From: Paramacrobiotus metropolitanus
Lineage: Eukaryota; Tardigrada; Eutardigrada; Parachela; Macrobiotidae
Reading direction: 5' to 3'
Length of the DNA: 22,435 bases
NCBI RefSeq assembly: GCF_019649055.1
Contig: NW_026570658.1
Span: 1-22,435 of the forward strand
Numbering within the stretch: position 1 is the first letter of the stretch; every line of letters begins with the position of its first letter. Of the stretch, positions 9,865 to 17,475 are shown in pieces. Made by a program: the position numbers and the translations under genes. The notes below the pieces were generated by a model that saw only the letters and a list, made by a program, of their open reading frames with translations, did no database searches and was not told the DNA's origin.

Positions 9865-10235
9865 TATAGTTTGTCTTTAAGTGCGTCAATTGCAAGTTGT
9901 CGCTTTGTAAGGACTACTTTGCGTCGTTTTCGGCCCTTAATACCCGATCCTTGCTGTTGTTTCAGTTTGTCACTAACATGTTCTACAGCTTTGTCGATTG
10001 CTGATTCCACAGCTTTATGTGCCATATTTTTCATATGCGGTTGGGCTTTTGTTATTAAATTGCTTATATGGGGCGCGGCTTTGCTGAAAATACCTTTAGC
10101 AAAACCGATAACTTTCCCCCAAAAGCCAGCACCGGACATGGGGGCACCGCGGTATACCGGCATCCCAAACCCATGTTGCCGGCTAAAGGCTTGTAAATAA
10201 CGATTTTCATCAAACTTGTGCTCTTGAAGTACCAT
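9864..10235 (-). CDS. Small basic virion protein resembling pVI/pX, with candidate protease sites
   Basis: The 123-residue frame is intact. It has a Gly-rich N-terminal part (GMPVYRGAPMSGAGFWGK), an amphipathic helix-prone middle (FAKGIFSKAAPHISNLI and KAVEHVSDKLKQ) and a basic cluster GRKRRK near the C-terminus. It lies between the penton-like and major capsid genes, as the equivalent protein does in many Mavericks. MSGA|G fits the adenain rule (M/I/L/N/Q)-x-G-x|G and QQGS|G is a second candidate, so it is probably processed. Its role may be membrane disruption or DNA binding during entry; that is inference. It starts three bases after the penton-like stop and overlaps the capsid start by TAATG. 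Confidence 0.7.
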   Translation of the reverse strand: MVLQEHKFDENRYLQAFSRQHGFGMPVYRGAPMSGAGFWGKVIGFAKGIFSKAAPHISNLITKAQPHMKNMAHKAVESAIDKAVEHVSDKLKQQQGSGIKGRKRRKVVLTKRQLAIDALKDKL

Positions 10236-10238
10236 TTT

Positions 10239-10963
10239 TCAGCGTTTCTTGGGTCGAAAATGTAACTTTATTATCGTGGTACCGGGATGAAACGATACTT
10301 CTGTCCCTAAATCATCTGCGAGTTTTAATTCAATGGTCTGAAAGGTGTGTTCGGCAAGTGGCACATAAAGCGGATTTTCGTAAATTAATGTAGTCTCGGT
10401 GTGAGAACTGGCGACGGTTGCGATTGTTCGTAGCAACGGTACCATTGCATCGCCGACGAACCCGTGCTCAATAATGTCGCAATAAACATGCACAACACGA
10501 CTCTGTTTGCCCCGTCGTAAGTGGTACGTTTGACCACCGGCACCGGCGTAAAAGTGCTCTTGCAATAGACCCAGCGCCCTCGTATACTCTGATCCTGAAA
10601 CGTGAGCTCGGCATCAGGATTTACCACCAGCTGTGCGGAGCTACCAGTCACGTCAATATGTCCAAAGATGGTGTCTTTGTCACGCAGTAGAAGGTTTATT
10701 TTCCGAATTAGTTGATTCTCGTCATTGTATGACTCTTTATTTAAATACCGACTGTGTCTCGGCGTAGTCGTGGTTTTAACTAGCACTGCCAAACCCTCAG
10801 TAAACCTGAGACGCATCGGTGGTAAAATAATTTCGGAAAGACCGACTTCCCAGTTTCCATCAAGATCAATACCTTTGGCTAGCAAAGTTGTGAATTTTCC
10901 ACAACGATTTGCGGGATAAATATTGTGAGATGCGGAAGACGGTAGTGTCATATAAAAACTCAT
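10239..10963 (-). pseudogene. Maverick penton-like minor capsid protein (single jelly-roll, one frameshift)
   Basis: The N-terminus MSFYMTLPSS, followed by NIYPANRCGKFTTLLAKGID and GNWEVGLSEIILPP, is characteristic of the Maverick minor capsid (penton) protein. The C-terminal half carries HVYCDIIEHGFVGDAMVPLL and ends in KLHFRPKKR. The two halves are in different frames, with one shift needed around 10500-10560. Everything else is open. The length (about 240 codons) fits the family. The start ATG at 10963 overlaps the integrase stop as ATGA. The protein would form the fivefold vertices of the capsid. Confidence 0.8.
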
Positions 10964-12012
10964 TTTAGATCTTCTTTGTTTTCCCAAGAGTCGTAAGCGG
11001 GACCGTAACCGTACCAACGTATAAGGTATTGCTGTTTTCCCTTGTACATTCTCTCCCTTAATATACGTGATATACGATGAAACGGTCGCTCGGTCATAAT
11101 AAATTTTGACAGTTCGCTGGCATAAAAATCTCCATCAATTTTCTCACCTCCTAGGTCCTCTAAAGCGTAAATGTAATGATTCTGTCGTTTTTTAACTTGT
11201 ACAATTTTAAAATTTCTTCAGTGTAATTGGTTTCGTAACCTTTTTCAAATGTCTGCTTGCATTTTGCTTTACGCACGTGATCCCCAAATTGAAAAACAGG
11301 ATTTTTTGCCTGTGGCACATCTATCATATCTTGACGTATAATGCGCGCTTCATCCACATCTACTTAACTGGGGGCAAACCCTGTACTAGAGTGAACAGAA
11401 TTATTATATGATTTTAAAATCTCAGGTAAAATATCGAACTACTTGCAAGTATTATTCTCTGTCATGTACACGTAAAGACGTTCCTTAATTGTTCGGTTAA
11501 AGCGTTCTACCATGGCACATTTAACGTCGTCGTTCTTTGTTGTAAAAACCTGATATTGTGATCAGTAAAAAGTTTTTCAGTTGTTTATTCACAAATTCTT
11601 TACCGTTATCGCTTTGACAGCGCAGTGGTCGATCAGATTCTTTATAAATATTACACAGAGCACGAATAATTTCTTCGGGTTTCTTGGATTTGACGGGCTC
11701 GGCCCAGCCGTAGCGAGAAAGACAATCGACACAAGTCAGTAAATACTTAACGTCTTTATTGTCATTCGCAAATTTTTGCATATCTGCCAAGTCAATTTGG
11801 TGCTGGTCACCAATATTAAATGATAAAATCTTCCGACGTTTAAATTTCGACCGAAAAGGTTTATGTTGAGTATAAGCGTCTTTACTTTGCAAATACTCTT
11901 CCACTTGCTGACGAGAAAATCCATGATTTTGCGCTTCCCGGTACAAACGCTCGATGCCTCCTAGACTACCAGGATTAGAAGCATCTAGATAAGTATCGTC
12001 CAATGTTGCCAT
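10960..12012 (-). pseudogene. Retroviral-type DDE integrase with C-terminal chromodomain (frameshifts and two stops)
   Basis: This enzyme inserts the element into the host genome. The N-terminal segment YLDASNPGSLGG with the following YTQHKP (about 11990-11860) is typical of Maverick integrases. The catalytic triad is visible: Asp in HQIDLADM (about 11790), Asp in CQSDNGKEF (about 11620) and Glu in CAMVERFNRT (about 11505). A GDHVR/FEKGY block (about 11300-11230) marks the DNA-binding C-terminal domain, and a chromodomain with RISRILRER, YLIRWYGYG and DSWENKEDL (about 11065-10965) ends the protein. Frames change near 11575 and 11170; TAG (11440-11442) and TAA (11364-11366) interrupt it. The start at 12012 overlaps the upstream stop as TAATG. 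It is inactive as given. Confidence 0.88.
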
Positions 12013-12980
12013 TATGCGTAGCTGAGCCAACCACCCTTCTGTGTCTTTTGCTTCTTTTTAGGAGGACCAGTAGATTTTGTGGTTTTACGCCTTAATAAGT
12101 CATAGCTCTTTTCAACGCCATTCTTGAGGGGGCGTGTTTCCGTTGGTTCTGTATACGTCAACGCTTTGGGTGTCGGAGCCGCTGGTAAGGACTTTGAAGT
12201 TGATGGGGCGGTCAAAGCTTTTAAATTTTCCGGTACAGGTAAGGCCTGTGAAGTCGAAGGGGCCGGTAAAGCCCTGGATGTAATCGCTTTTCTATCGGGA
12301 ACCTTATACGGAGCCGCTTTTTTGCTGCGTGTAATTGGACCAGAGCTTCGCGGTGCAACCACAACGTCAATCCGGTCTGTAGGTAGCGACACGGGAAGTG
12401 GTTCGTATTCGGGAGGTACATACTCTAATGACCCATCATCAGGAAACTCTACGATGGGTGAGGATGGTAGCTTCTTTTTTGGTTTTTGCCCTTTGGATAT
12501 TGGCTTGGGGCGTGGACTTTTATACACATGTTTCACCAGTGTCTCTCTAGGTACGTACTGTGGTACGTATTGTACAACTGGTTCACGTTCGATATACTGT
12601 ACAACGGGATCGCGCTCGATATACTGCACAATAGGTTCGCGTTCAATATATTGTATTGTGGGCTCACTTTGGATATATACCGGCTCACTTGGTAGATACT
12701 GAATAACCGGAGGTTCGGTCGCTTGTGTTGATCCATCAGTAAGTAGGGGCGCAGCTTGAGTACCATAGTTTCTTTGCGAAGGCACGTTTGGTATGTGTTC
12801 GTTAACTTCAGATTTCATAACCCGTGGTTCATAGTTTGCAGACTTAGTCTGATACGCGGCACGAGCCAGCAAATCATGAGTCATGGCACTACGAATTTCT
12901 TCAGCCTTTTTCCATGATGTGGCTTTGGTCTTGCCGGGCGCAGAAAACTCGGACTCAGGTACAAGAACGTAGGTCTTCAT
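12012..12980 (-). CDS. Maverick hypothetical protein, Pro/Lys-rich with 10-residue repeats
   Basis: The frame is intact over 322 residues. The opening MKTYVLVPESEF resembles a conserved Maverick protein of unknown role. Residues about 90-140 contain four to five copies of a decapeptide with core VVQYIEREP. The second half is rich in Pro, Ser, Lys and Ala and looks disordered, with basic clusters (KPKKK, RSKKA, PPKKKQKTQ). It ends QKGGWLSYA; QKGG|W fits an adenain cleavage site. It starts by ATGA overlap and ends by TAATG overlap. A DNA-binding or core/scaffold role is plausible but not shown. Confidence 0.7.
   Translation of the reverse strand: MKTYVLVPESEFSAPGKTKATSWKKAEEIRSAMTHDLLARAAYQTKSANYEPRVMKSEVNEHIPNVPSQRNYGTQAAPLLTDGSTQATEPPVIQYLPSEPVYIQSEPTIQYIEREPIVQYIERDPVVQYIEREPVVQYVPQYVPRETLVKHVYKSPRPKPISKGQKPKKKLPSSPIVEFPDDGSLEYVPPEYEPLPVSLPTDRIDVVVAPRSSGPITRSKKAAPYKVPDRKAITSRALPAPSTSQALPVPENLKALTAPSTSKSLPAAPTPKALTYTEPTETRPLKNGVEKSYDLLRRKTTKSTGPPKKKQKTQKGGWLSYA
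12540..12690. repeat. 30-bp tandem repeat inside the 322-residue protein
   Basis: About four to five imperfect 30-bp units encode the Y-I-E-R-E/D-P-V-V-Q decapeptide. The frame is kept across all units. Confidence 0.7.
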
Positions 12981-13297
12981 TTTGTTATAAATGATGCAAC
13001 TAGTGTTCCTGGAATTGGAAGTAAAGCAGCTAAGAATCCTCCTTTTTGCGCTAAAATTGTTCGCTTTTTAACGTGTGAAAGTTTTCTGTCGGCTAAACGC
13101 TTAATTATCGGGGCAAAACGTCGCGCTCTGGCTAAATCAACTTTACTCAAAGCCGTTGGTTGCTTCACCAAATTTAAACAAGCTTCTTCAATTGCTAAAA
13201 TTTGTTTTTTAGAAGCAACCTGTAAAAAATATCTACGCTGTCGTGGATTCATAATTTCCAAAGCGCGTAGTATACTGATAACGTCTTCTGGATTCAT
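12977..13297 (-). CDS. Small basic Maverick protein with QKGGF motif
   Basis: An intact 106-residue frame. The N-terminal half is helical in composition (LRALEIMNPRQRRYFLQVASKKQ), the middle is Arg/Lys-rich (ARARRFAPIIKRLADRKLS, VKKR), and the C-terminus is a hydrophobic Gly-rich tail after QKGGF. Similar small proteins with a GGF tail occur in other Mavericks between the ATPase and integrase genes; some have been compared to core or histone-like proteins. QKGG|F is a candidate protease site. It is joined to both neighbours by ATGA overlaps. Confidence 0.65.
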   Translation of the reverse strand: MNPEDVISILRALEIMNPRQRRYFLQVASKKQILAIEEACLNLVKQPTALSKVDLARARRFAPIIKRLADRKLSHVKKRTILAQKGGFLAALLPIPGTLVASFITK

Positions 13298-13923
13298 TTT
13301 TCCATGTATATTTTCCGGTAGTCAAATATGTTTGACTGTAGCCTTAGCTTGTCAGGTGTATCAGGACGGAGATTTATTACCAAATAACCAAAGGTTCCTT
13401 TATAGCCTTTTGTATGCATCACACAAATGCGGCATACCTAGCTGGCGAGAAAGTAGTTTAATCTGTTGTACATCACGTACAGATTTAAATAAAATTAAAT
13501 ATTGTGAGTTAAGAGATATCTCTCATGCTTTTACCTTGTTTGTATAAATTTTGCGATATAAAGATAACGGAAACATTTTATGATGCACATCTCTAGTAAA
13601 TATTGTCGAACACTTTGCGTTTTTGATATTTCTTCCATGAGATCATCAAGAATAAGTAGCGTAGGCGTATTTCTATCAAAAAAATTTTCATCTTCCAAGA
13701 TTTTATCCATTCCTGGCAGCAGCTCGATGGACTTATCAAAATTACCGAATGCCTCTTGCCATGTACCGTACGCATATACTATACGTATGGGCGCGGGTGT
13801 GAAATTATTGGGAATACTCCGTAAAAGTTGCATCGTAAATGTCGATTTTCCGGACATAGTTGGACCAGAAATATAAAGCGAACAAGGAGTTTTAAATCTG
13901 AAATCAAAAGTCACCTTTTCCAT
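13294..13923 (-). pseudogene. FtsK/HerA-type genome packaging ATPase (frameshifts)
   Basis: This is the motor that packages DNA into capsids in Mavericks and related viruses. Walker A is GPTMSGKST (about 13860) and Walker B is LLILDDLM (about 13640). The N-terminal half is open from the ATG at 13923. After about 13600 the conserved sequence continues in another frame (ISLNSQYLILFKSVRD, about 13490) and then a third (FGYLVINLRPDTPDKL, about 13380). A TGA interrupts it at 13523-13525. The end overlaps the next gene as ATGA. About 210 codons match the family length. The catalytic motifs are preserved but the C-terminal third is scrambled. Confidence 0.85.
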
Positions 13924-14066
13924 TTTAAAAAACTCCGTTTTCAAACCGCTGTTTGTATGCTTTATCTATGAGAAATTTTTTTCAAGAAACTCCTGATTTT
14001 AACTTTGAAAAACTCTTTCATCGATTCAGATTCTGGAGTTTTCAGTTGAAGAATCTAGGAGTTTTA

Positions 14067-14577
14067 TTATAAATTCAAAACTTCTTGAATTTGTTCCGAA
14101 GAAGTACAACCAAGGACTACACAGCTACCGGTATGAAAAATATGAATGGTGGCGTACGAAAGCCTTAATTTTAGTGCTGGAAACAGCTCTGGCTCTAGTA
14201 GACGTTGCACGGAGAAGTTTTTTGCTTTCTCGTAAAGCTTTACCAAGTTAACGTTGTGTGTATGTTTGTACGTGCAAACGGTATTTGCGACACTGCTGTC
14301 CTTAATGTTTAACTCTATGCCTTGAGTATAAAAGCATCATTTGATAACATTTTAGAAGAGAATACGCCCCTGTAATACTTTTAGCACCGTTTATTATAGC
14401 TTTACCATTAGGGAATAATTGACAGAACGTTTTGTTTTCTAAACTTAAAGTGACAGAATTAAATCCTTTAACAGACTTTGTATTAAGTGGAAATGATTTC
14501 CAAACTTTCTCCAAACAAATCGCTTTGTCGAATTGGACGGAAAGAATGACGTTACGGATATCCATGGCTACGAGCAT
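14067..14577 (-). pseudogene. TATA-binding-protein-like protein encoded in the element (one frameshift)
   Basis: TBP binds TATA boxes to start transcription; its core is a pair of about 90-residue repeats. Both repeats are recognisable. The first holds FNSVTLSLENKTFCQLFPNG and then GKAIINGAKS (about 14470-14380). The second holds EPELFPALKLR followed by IHIFHTGSCVVLGC and EQIQEVL (about 14200-14075), matching the EPELFPGL and GK-hydrophobic-TGAK hallmarks of cellular TBP. The total (about 170 codons) equals a TBP core without an N-terminal tail. One frame change near 14335 separates the repeats. The start at 14577 is chosen because it is the first ATG after a TATA box (14604-14612); an upstream non-ATG extension of six codons is open. 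The second repeat reads GSCVVLG where GK is usual, so DNA contacts may differ. Some large DNA viruses encode TBP homologues; I do not know of one in Mavericks. Confidence 0.7.
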
Positions 14578-14603
14578 TAATTGCGACAGTGTCAACTTGG
14601 AAC

Positions 14604-14612
14604 CTTTATATA
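14604..14612 (-). promoter_or_regulatory. TATA box before the TBP-like gene
   Basis: TATATAAAG reads on the minus strand 27 nt before the ATG at 14577. Initiation at the usual 25-30 nt would leave a leader of only a few bases. Confidence 0.45.
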
Positions 14613-14746
14613 CCTTTCAAGTTAAGACTGTCACAAATAATGGCTTCTAAGCCTTTTCTTTCACAACAAACAGAACAGAGTAAATGCTAAGTAAGATATG
14701 CTAATAAAATTGAAGCATCCAGTCAGACAATAATATCCCGCCCCCA

Positions 14747-14971
14747 GTGCTGGATGTAGATTTCCTCCATGAGATTGATGAATCCCTGATATGGCAGTTA
14801 AACGGTGCGCCGAGGTTGAGTGAAACGAATCATGCGTCCGTATTTCGGGTGGATGCTGACAGTAACATCCACACAGCCCTGACCCGGAAGAGAAAACTTT
14901 TCAGCACCCTTGTCGATAATGCCCGGTCCATACAATCCTGCATTGTGCCGTTTCTAATCATCCCCAACTAA
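14747..14971 (+). CDS. Small ORF of unknown function, tail-to-tail with the minus-strand frame
   Basis: A 74-residue frame on the plus strand has mixed composition (Asp/Glu/Arg with a hydrophobic C-terminal end) and no motif I recognise. Its stop overlaps the stop of the minus-strand frame ending at 14968. The reverse strand across 14740-14960 also has open stretches with protein-like composition, so the coding strand is not certain. Confidence 0.25.
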   Translation: MLDVDFLHEIDESLIWQLNGAPRLSETNHASVFRVDADSNIHTALTRKRKLFSTLVDNARSIQSCIVPFLIIPN

Positions 14972-15168
14972 CAGTTGATATCGGCATACGCCAGGCGAAC
15001 TCCTTTGTCCATGGCCTTCTTCAGCCCAGAACCGTCCGGTTTGGCATCGAACACTAGAAAGAAGCAAACATCCTTCGGGTTCCAAAACATACTAACTACA
15101 GCGTTGATTTTGTAGATAGTAAAATCTTCATGCACCCCCAAAACTTCCAAAGCCCGTACTGAAGCCAT
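14968..15168 (-). CDS. Unknown 66-residue frame, possible last exon of the gene upstream
   Basis: The frame begins MASVRALEVLGVHEDFTIYK and ends at 14968. It is hydrophobic in the middle (SMFWNPKDVCFFLVFDAK). The frame upstream (15224-15523) runs into ATC|GTAAGT near 15226, a good donor, and CTTCAG (about 15153) could serve as acceptor, so this may be a spliced continuation. No family is recognised. Confidence 0.35.
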   Translation of the reverse strand: MASVRALEVLGVHEDFTIYKINAVVSMFWNPKDVCFFLVFDAKPDGSGLKKAMDKGVRLAYADINC

Positions 15169-15223
15169 TTTGATGTGAAAAGGAGAGCGGTCGACATCAA
15201 ACTAAATGTTCTTTGAAATGTAG

Positions 15224-15975
15224 TTACGCTTGAAGACTTACGATGTTGAAATTCCACTGGCGAAAGAATTCGACTGGCGATGGAGCGCCAGTGACGTCAT
15301 AGACGCTGTATTTGGACAGTGTATCGATGTACTTTGTTTCTAAGCGGTAAAGCAAAGCCTCGTCCTGTGCTATTTTCCACACGTCACCATTCGTTTGGTC
15401 GTTGGCAAGCGAAACAATGGCCGAGGCGCATTCGTGATGGAATTCCAAGGGTAACGGATGAAAATTAAAGTTCTGAATGGATGCCAGTGAACGCCGTAAA
15501 TCATCCCACTTTAGATCCCTCAATAAAGTAATTCCTTTTTGGGAATTCTCGCGCGACTATCAGAATTCGCGTCGGTACTTGCAAACGGTCGATTTGAATG
15601 ACAATGACCCCGTTAACAGTTATGCGTTTCGCCAATAAGCCATTGCCGAAATCCTTCGTGAACGAGGATTTGTTGTGACAACGATCGCCGTCAACCGAAA
15701 CAGGTATGTTGTACGAATCATCACGCACAAACCGAGCAGAATCTGCAAAATTCCGCGATCGAAAGTGACAAAGACTTCTTGTAACAACGAAAGCCGATGA
15801 TTTGAATTTCTCCAGAATCTGAAAACTTTAAATGGAACGATCCGGAAGAGTATTCTGGAGTAAAAGTTAATTCTGAAAGGTCAATATCCATTCTGAAAGC
15901 GCAGTGCCGAAACACTAACTGACGACAGCAACTATCTTGCGGAGAATTCGTAACAGCTGAAGAAAACGTGGTCAT
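15224..15975 (-). pseudogene. Broken gene with a possible alpha-crystallin (small heat-shock) domain
   Basis: Three overlapping frames follow one another on the minus strand: 15721-15975, 15501-15728 and 15224-15523. The first includes FRMDIDLSELTFTPEYSSG and SGEIQIIG; the second includes YNIPVSVDGDRC, GNGLLAKR and NGVIVIQIDR. The order (IDLS, PE, G-I-I-G, then iPvsVD and nGViVI) resembles the beta strands of an alpha-crystallin domain, the core of small heat-shock chaperones. The third part (KWDDLRRSLASIQNFNFHPL and onward) is unfamiliar. Frame changes lie near 15725 and 15520. The match is by eye and weak; an unrelated Maverick protein is possible. It diverges from the ADP-ribosylhydrolase gene across the 57-bp repeat array. 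Confidence 0.4.
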
Positions 15976-16200
15976 CGCCAGTTTGGATTAGTCATTGTCA
16001 AATGAGAGAGAACGAGACAGAATCTAGGTCAGCGCCAGTTTGGATTACCCATTGTCAAATGAGAGAGAATAAGAGAGAATGCGGGTCAGCGCCAGTTTGG
16101 ATTAGCTAAGCAACAAAGAATCTAGGTCAGCGCCAGTTTGGATTACTCATTGTCAAATGAGAGAGAATAAGAGAGAATGTGGGTCAGCGCCAGTTTGATT
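15960..16200. repeat. Tandem 57-bp repeat array with CGCCAGTTTGGATTA core
   Basis: CGCCAGT occurs at 15976, 16033, 16090, 16131 and 16188. Spacing is 57, 57, 41 and 57 bp, so one unit lacks 16 bp. Most units also hold CATTGTCAAATGAGAGAGA. The array lies between two divergent genes and precedes the plus-strand ADP-ribosylhydrolase start by about 70 bp. The shared heptamer links it to the 42-bp array before polB. Confidence 0.8.
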
Positions 16201-16263
16201 TCTGAAAACGACGTGGTCTATCTTAGCTGGCTGAAATAGAATTCATTCGCAATTCTGAAAGCC

Positions 16264-17280
16264 ATGGATCAGTACAAAGGTTGTTTATTAGGCGCTTTGA
16301 TTGGAGAATGCATCGGCACACCCCTGAGACGACCTACCTCCTGCCACATGAACTTGGCGGGAGTGCGGAGCAAGGTCTCGACTTACTGGGAGAAATTCCT
16401 AATAACGCACGCTTACGCCAAGTCTCTACTGGATACCGGCTTCTTTTCTTTGGAGAATGCCGCAAGGCAATGTAGCCAAACTTTTTACCAGAACTACACT
16501 AAACGCCGAGCTTTTGGTGAACTGACTACCATTATTGCCAGTTGGAAACATTCTCCCCCAAAAGACTGGACCGCTGCGGCTACGACAGTCCGTAACCGGG
16601 GCACAGAGTGTAACGCTGCCACTTGGATAACAGCGTTTCCCTTGTACTTCTACAATCGTACGGAGCAGATGAGTTTCTCTGTAGACCGTGTAGCCCGACT
16701 CACCCACTCTTCCAATGATGCCGCCGCTGGGGCAGTTGCAGGCCTACGCCATCAGTCTGGTTCTAAAGAATAAAAGATGAAGGAACTTGAGTTTCTCGCC
16801 GCTCTTGTTGAATACACTAGCAAGTCTCTCCCCGATTCTGTACGCCAGAAATTTTATACACGTATGATGATGGTGCTGGACTACGCGCAACGCGCTGAAC
16901 CAAAGGAAAAACTGTTCAAAGCCATTGGCGTTGGCACCAGCCCTTTGGACGCAGTTCCCGTTGCCATTTACTGTGCTGCTATTGGTCGCCGCAGCGATTC
17001 CCCTTTTGAAACCACCCTTCATGCGGCAATGTTAACCGGAGGATGCACCGATGCCATTGGGACCATGGCTTGTGCCATTGCAGGAGCCTTGTCCGGATTC
17101 TCAGGTATACCTGACGAAATGGTGGGCATCCGGGACGGCCAGGAGCAGGTGTATACCTTAGCCGAAGAACTGTACAAGTACGTTTCCACACTGCACGACC
17201 CCAACGGACCACTCAGTACTTTTGAAAATTGGCCACACCTCCTGCCTTCTGCCGGCGCCATGGCGAGAATCGAAATGTAA
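16264..17280 (+). pseudogene. ADP-ribosylhydrolase (ARH3/DraG type), metal-site residues lost and frame broken
   Basis: DraG/ARH enzymes remove ADP-ribose from proteins using two Mg ions. The fold is clear: GCLLGALIGECIG at the N-terminus, a THSSNDAAAGA segment (about 16700), GVGTSPLDAVPVAIYC (about 16930-16980) and GGCTDAIGTMACAIAGALSG (about 17035-17095). The usual TDDT motif before the HAYAKSLL helix is absent (TYWEKFL stands there) and GGDTDTI has become GGCTDAI, so metal binding is probably lost. A TAA at 16771-16773 interrupts the frame; between about 16738 and 16775 the better match (QAYAISLVLKNK) is in the +1 frame, suggesting two compensating indels. The length (about 340 codons) fits ARH3. 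It is the only plus-strand gene assigned to the element. Confidence 0.75.
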
Positions 17281-17475
17281 TACACCGGATCTGATGATAC
17301 AGTTAAATGTCATTTCTGTCGGTTTACAATGAGCAACTGGACACCGGGAGATCCATACAATGACCATCAGAAATTTAACCTAAATTGTATTTTTGTCAAA
17401 GATTGTACTGCTACTCCTGTGTATGTTCATGCGGTCTGATTTGTTTTACTTTGTTCGTTGTTATTCGGTGAAAAC

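Noticed and set aside
12124-12702. 192-codon plus-strand open frame
   Set aside because: It lies antisense to the intact 322-residue Maverick protein and its Gly/Ser/Tyr repeats are the reverse of that protein's decapeptide repeats.
15960-16200. CRISPR-like array
   Set aside because: The repeats are contiguous units of 57 bp without unique spacers, in an animal genome, with no cas genes.
16771-16773. TAA as programmed read-through in the ADP-ribosylhydrolase gene
   Set aside because: The conserved sequence just before the stop is better in the +1 frame over about 40 nt, which points to a pair of indels and not read-through.
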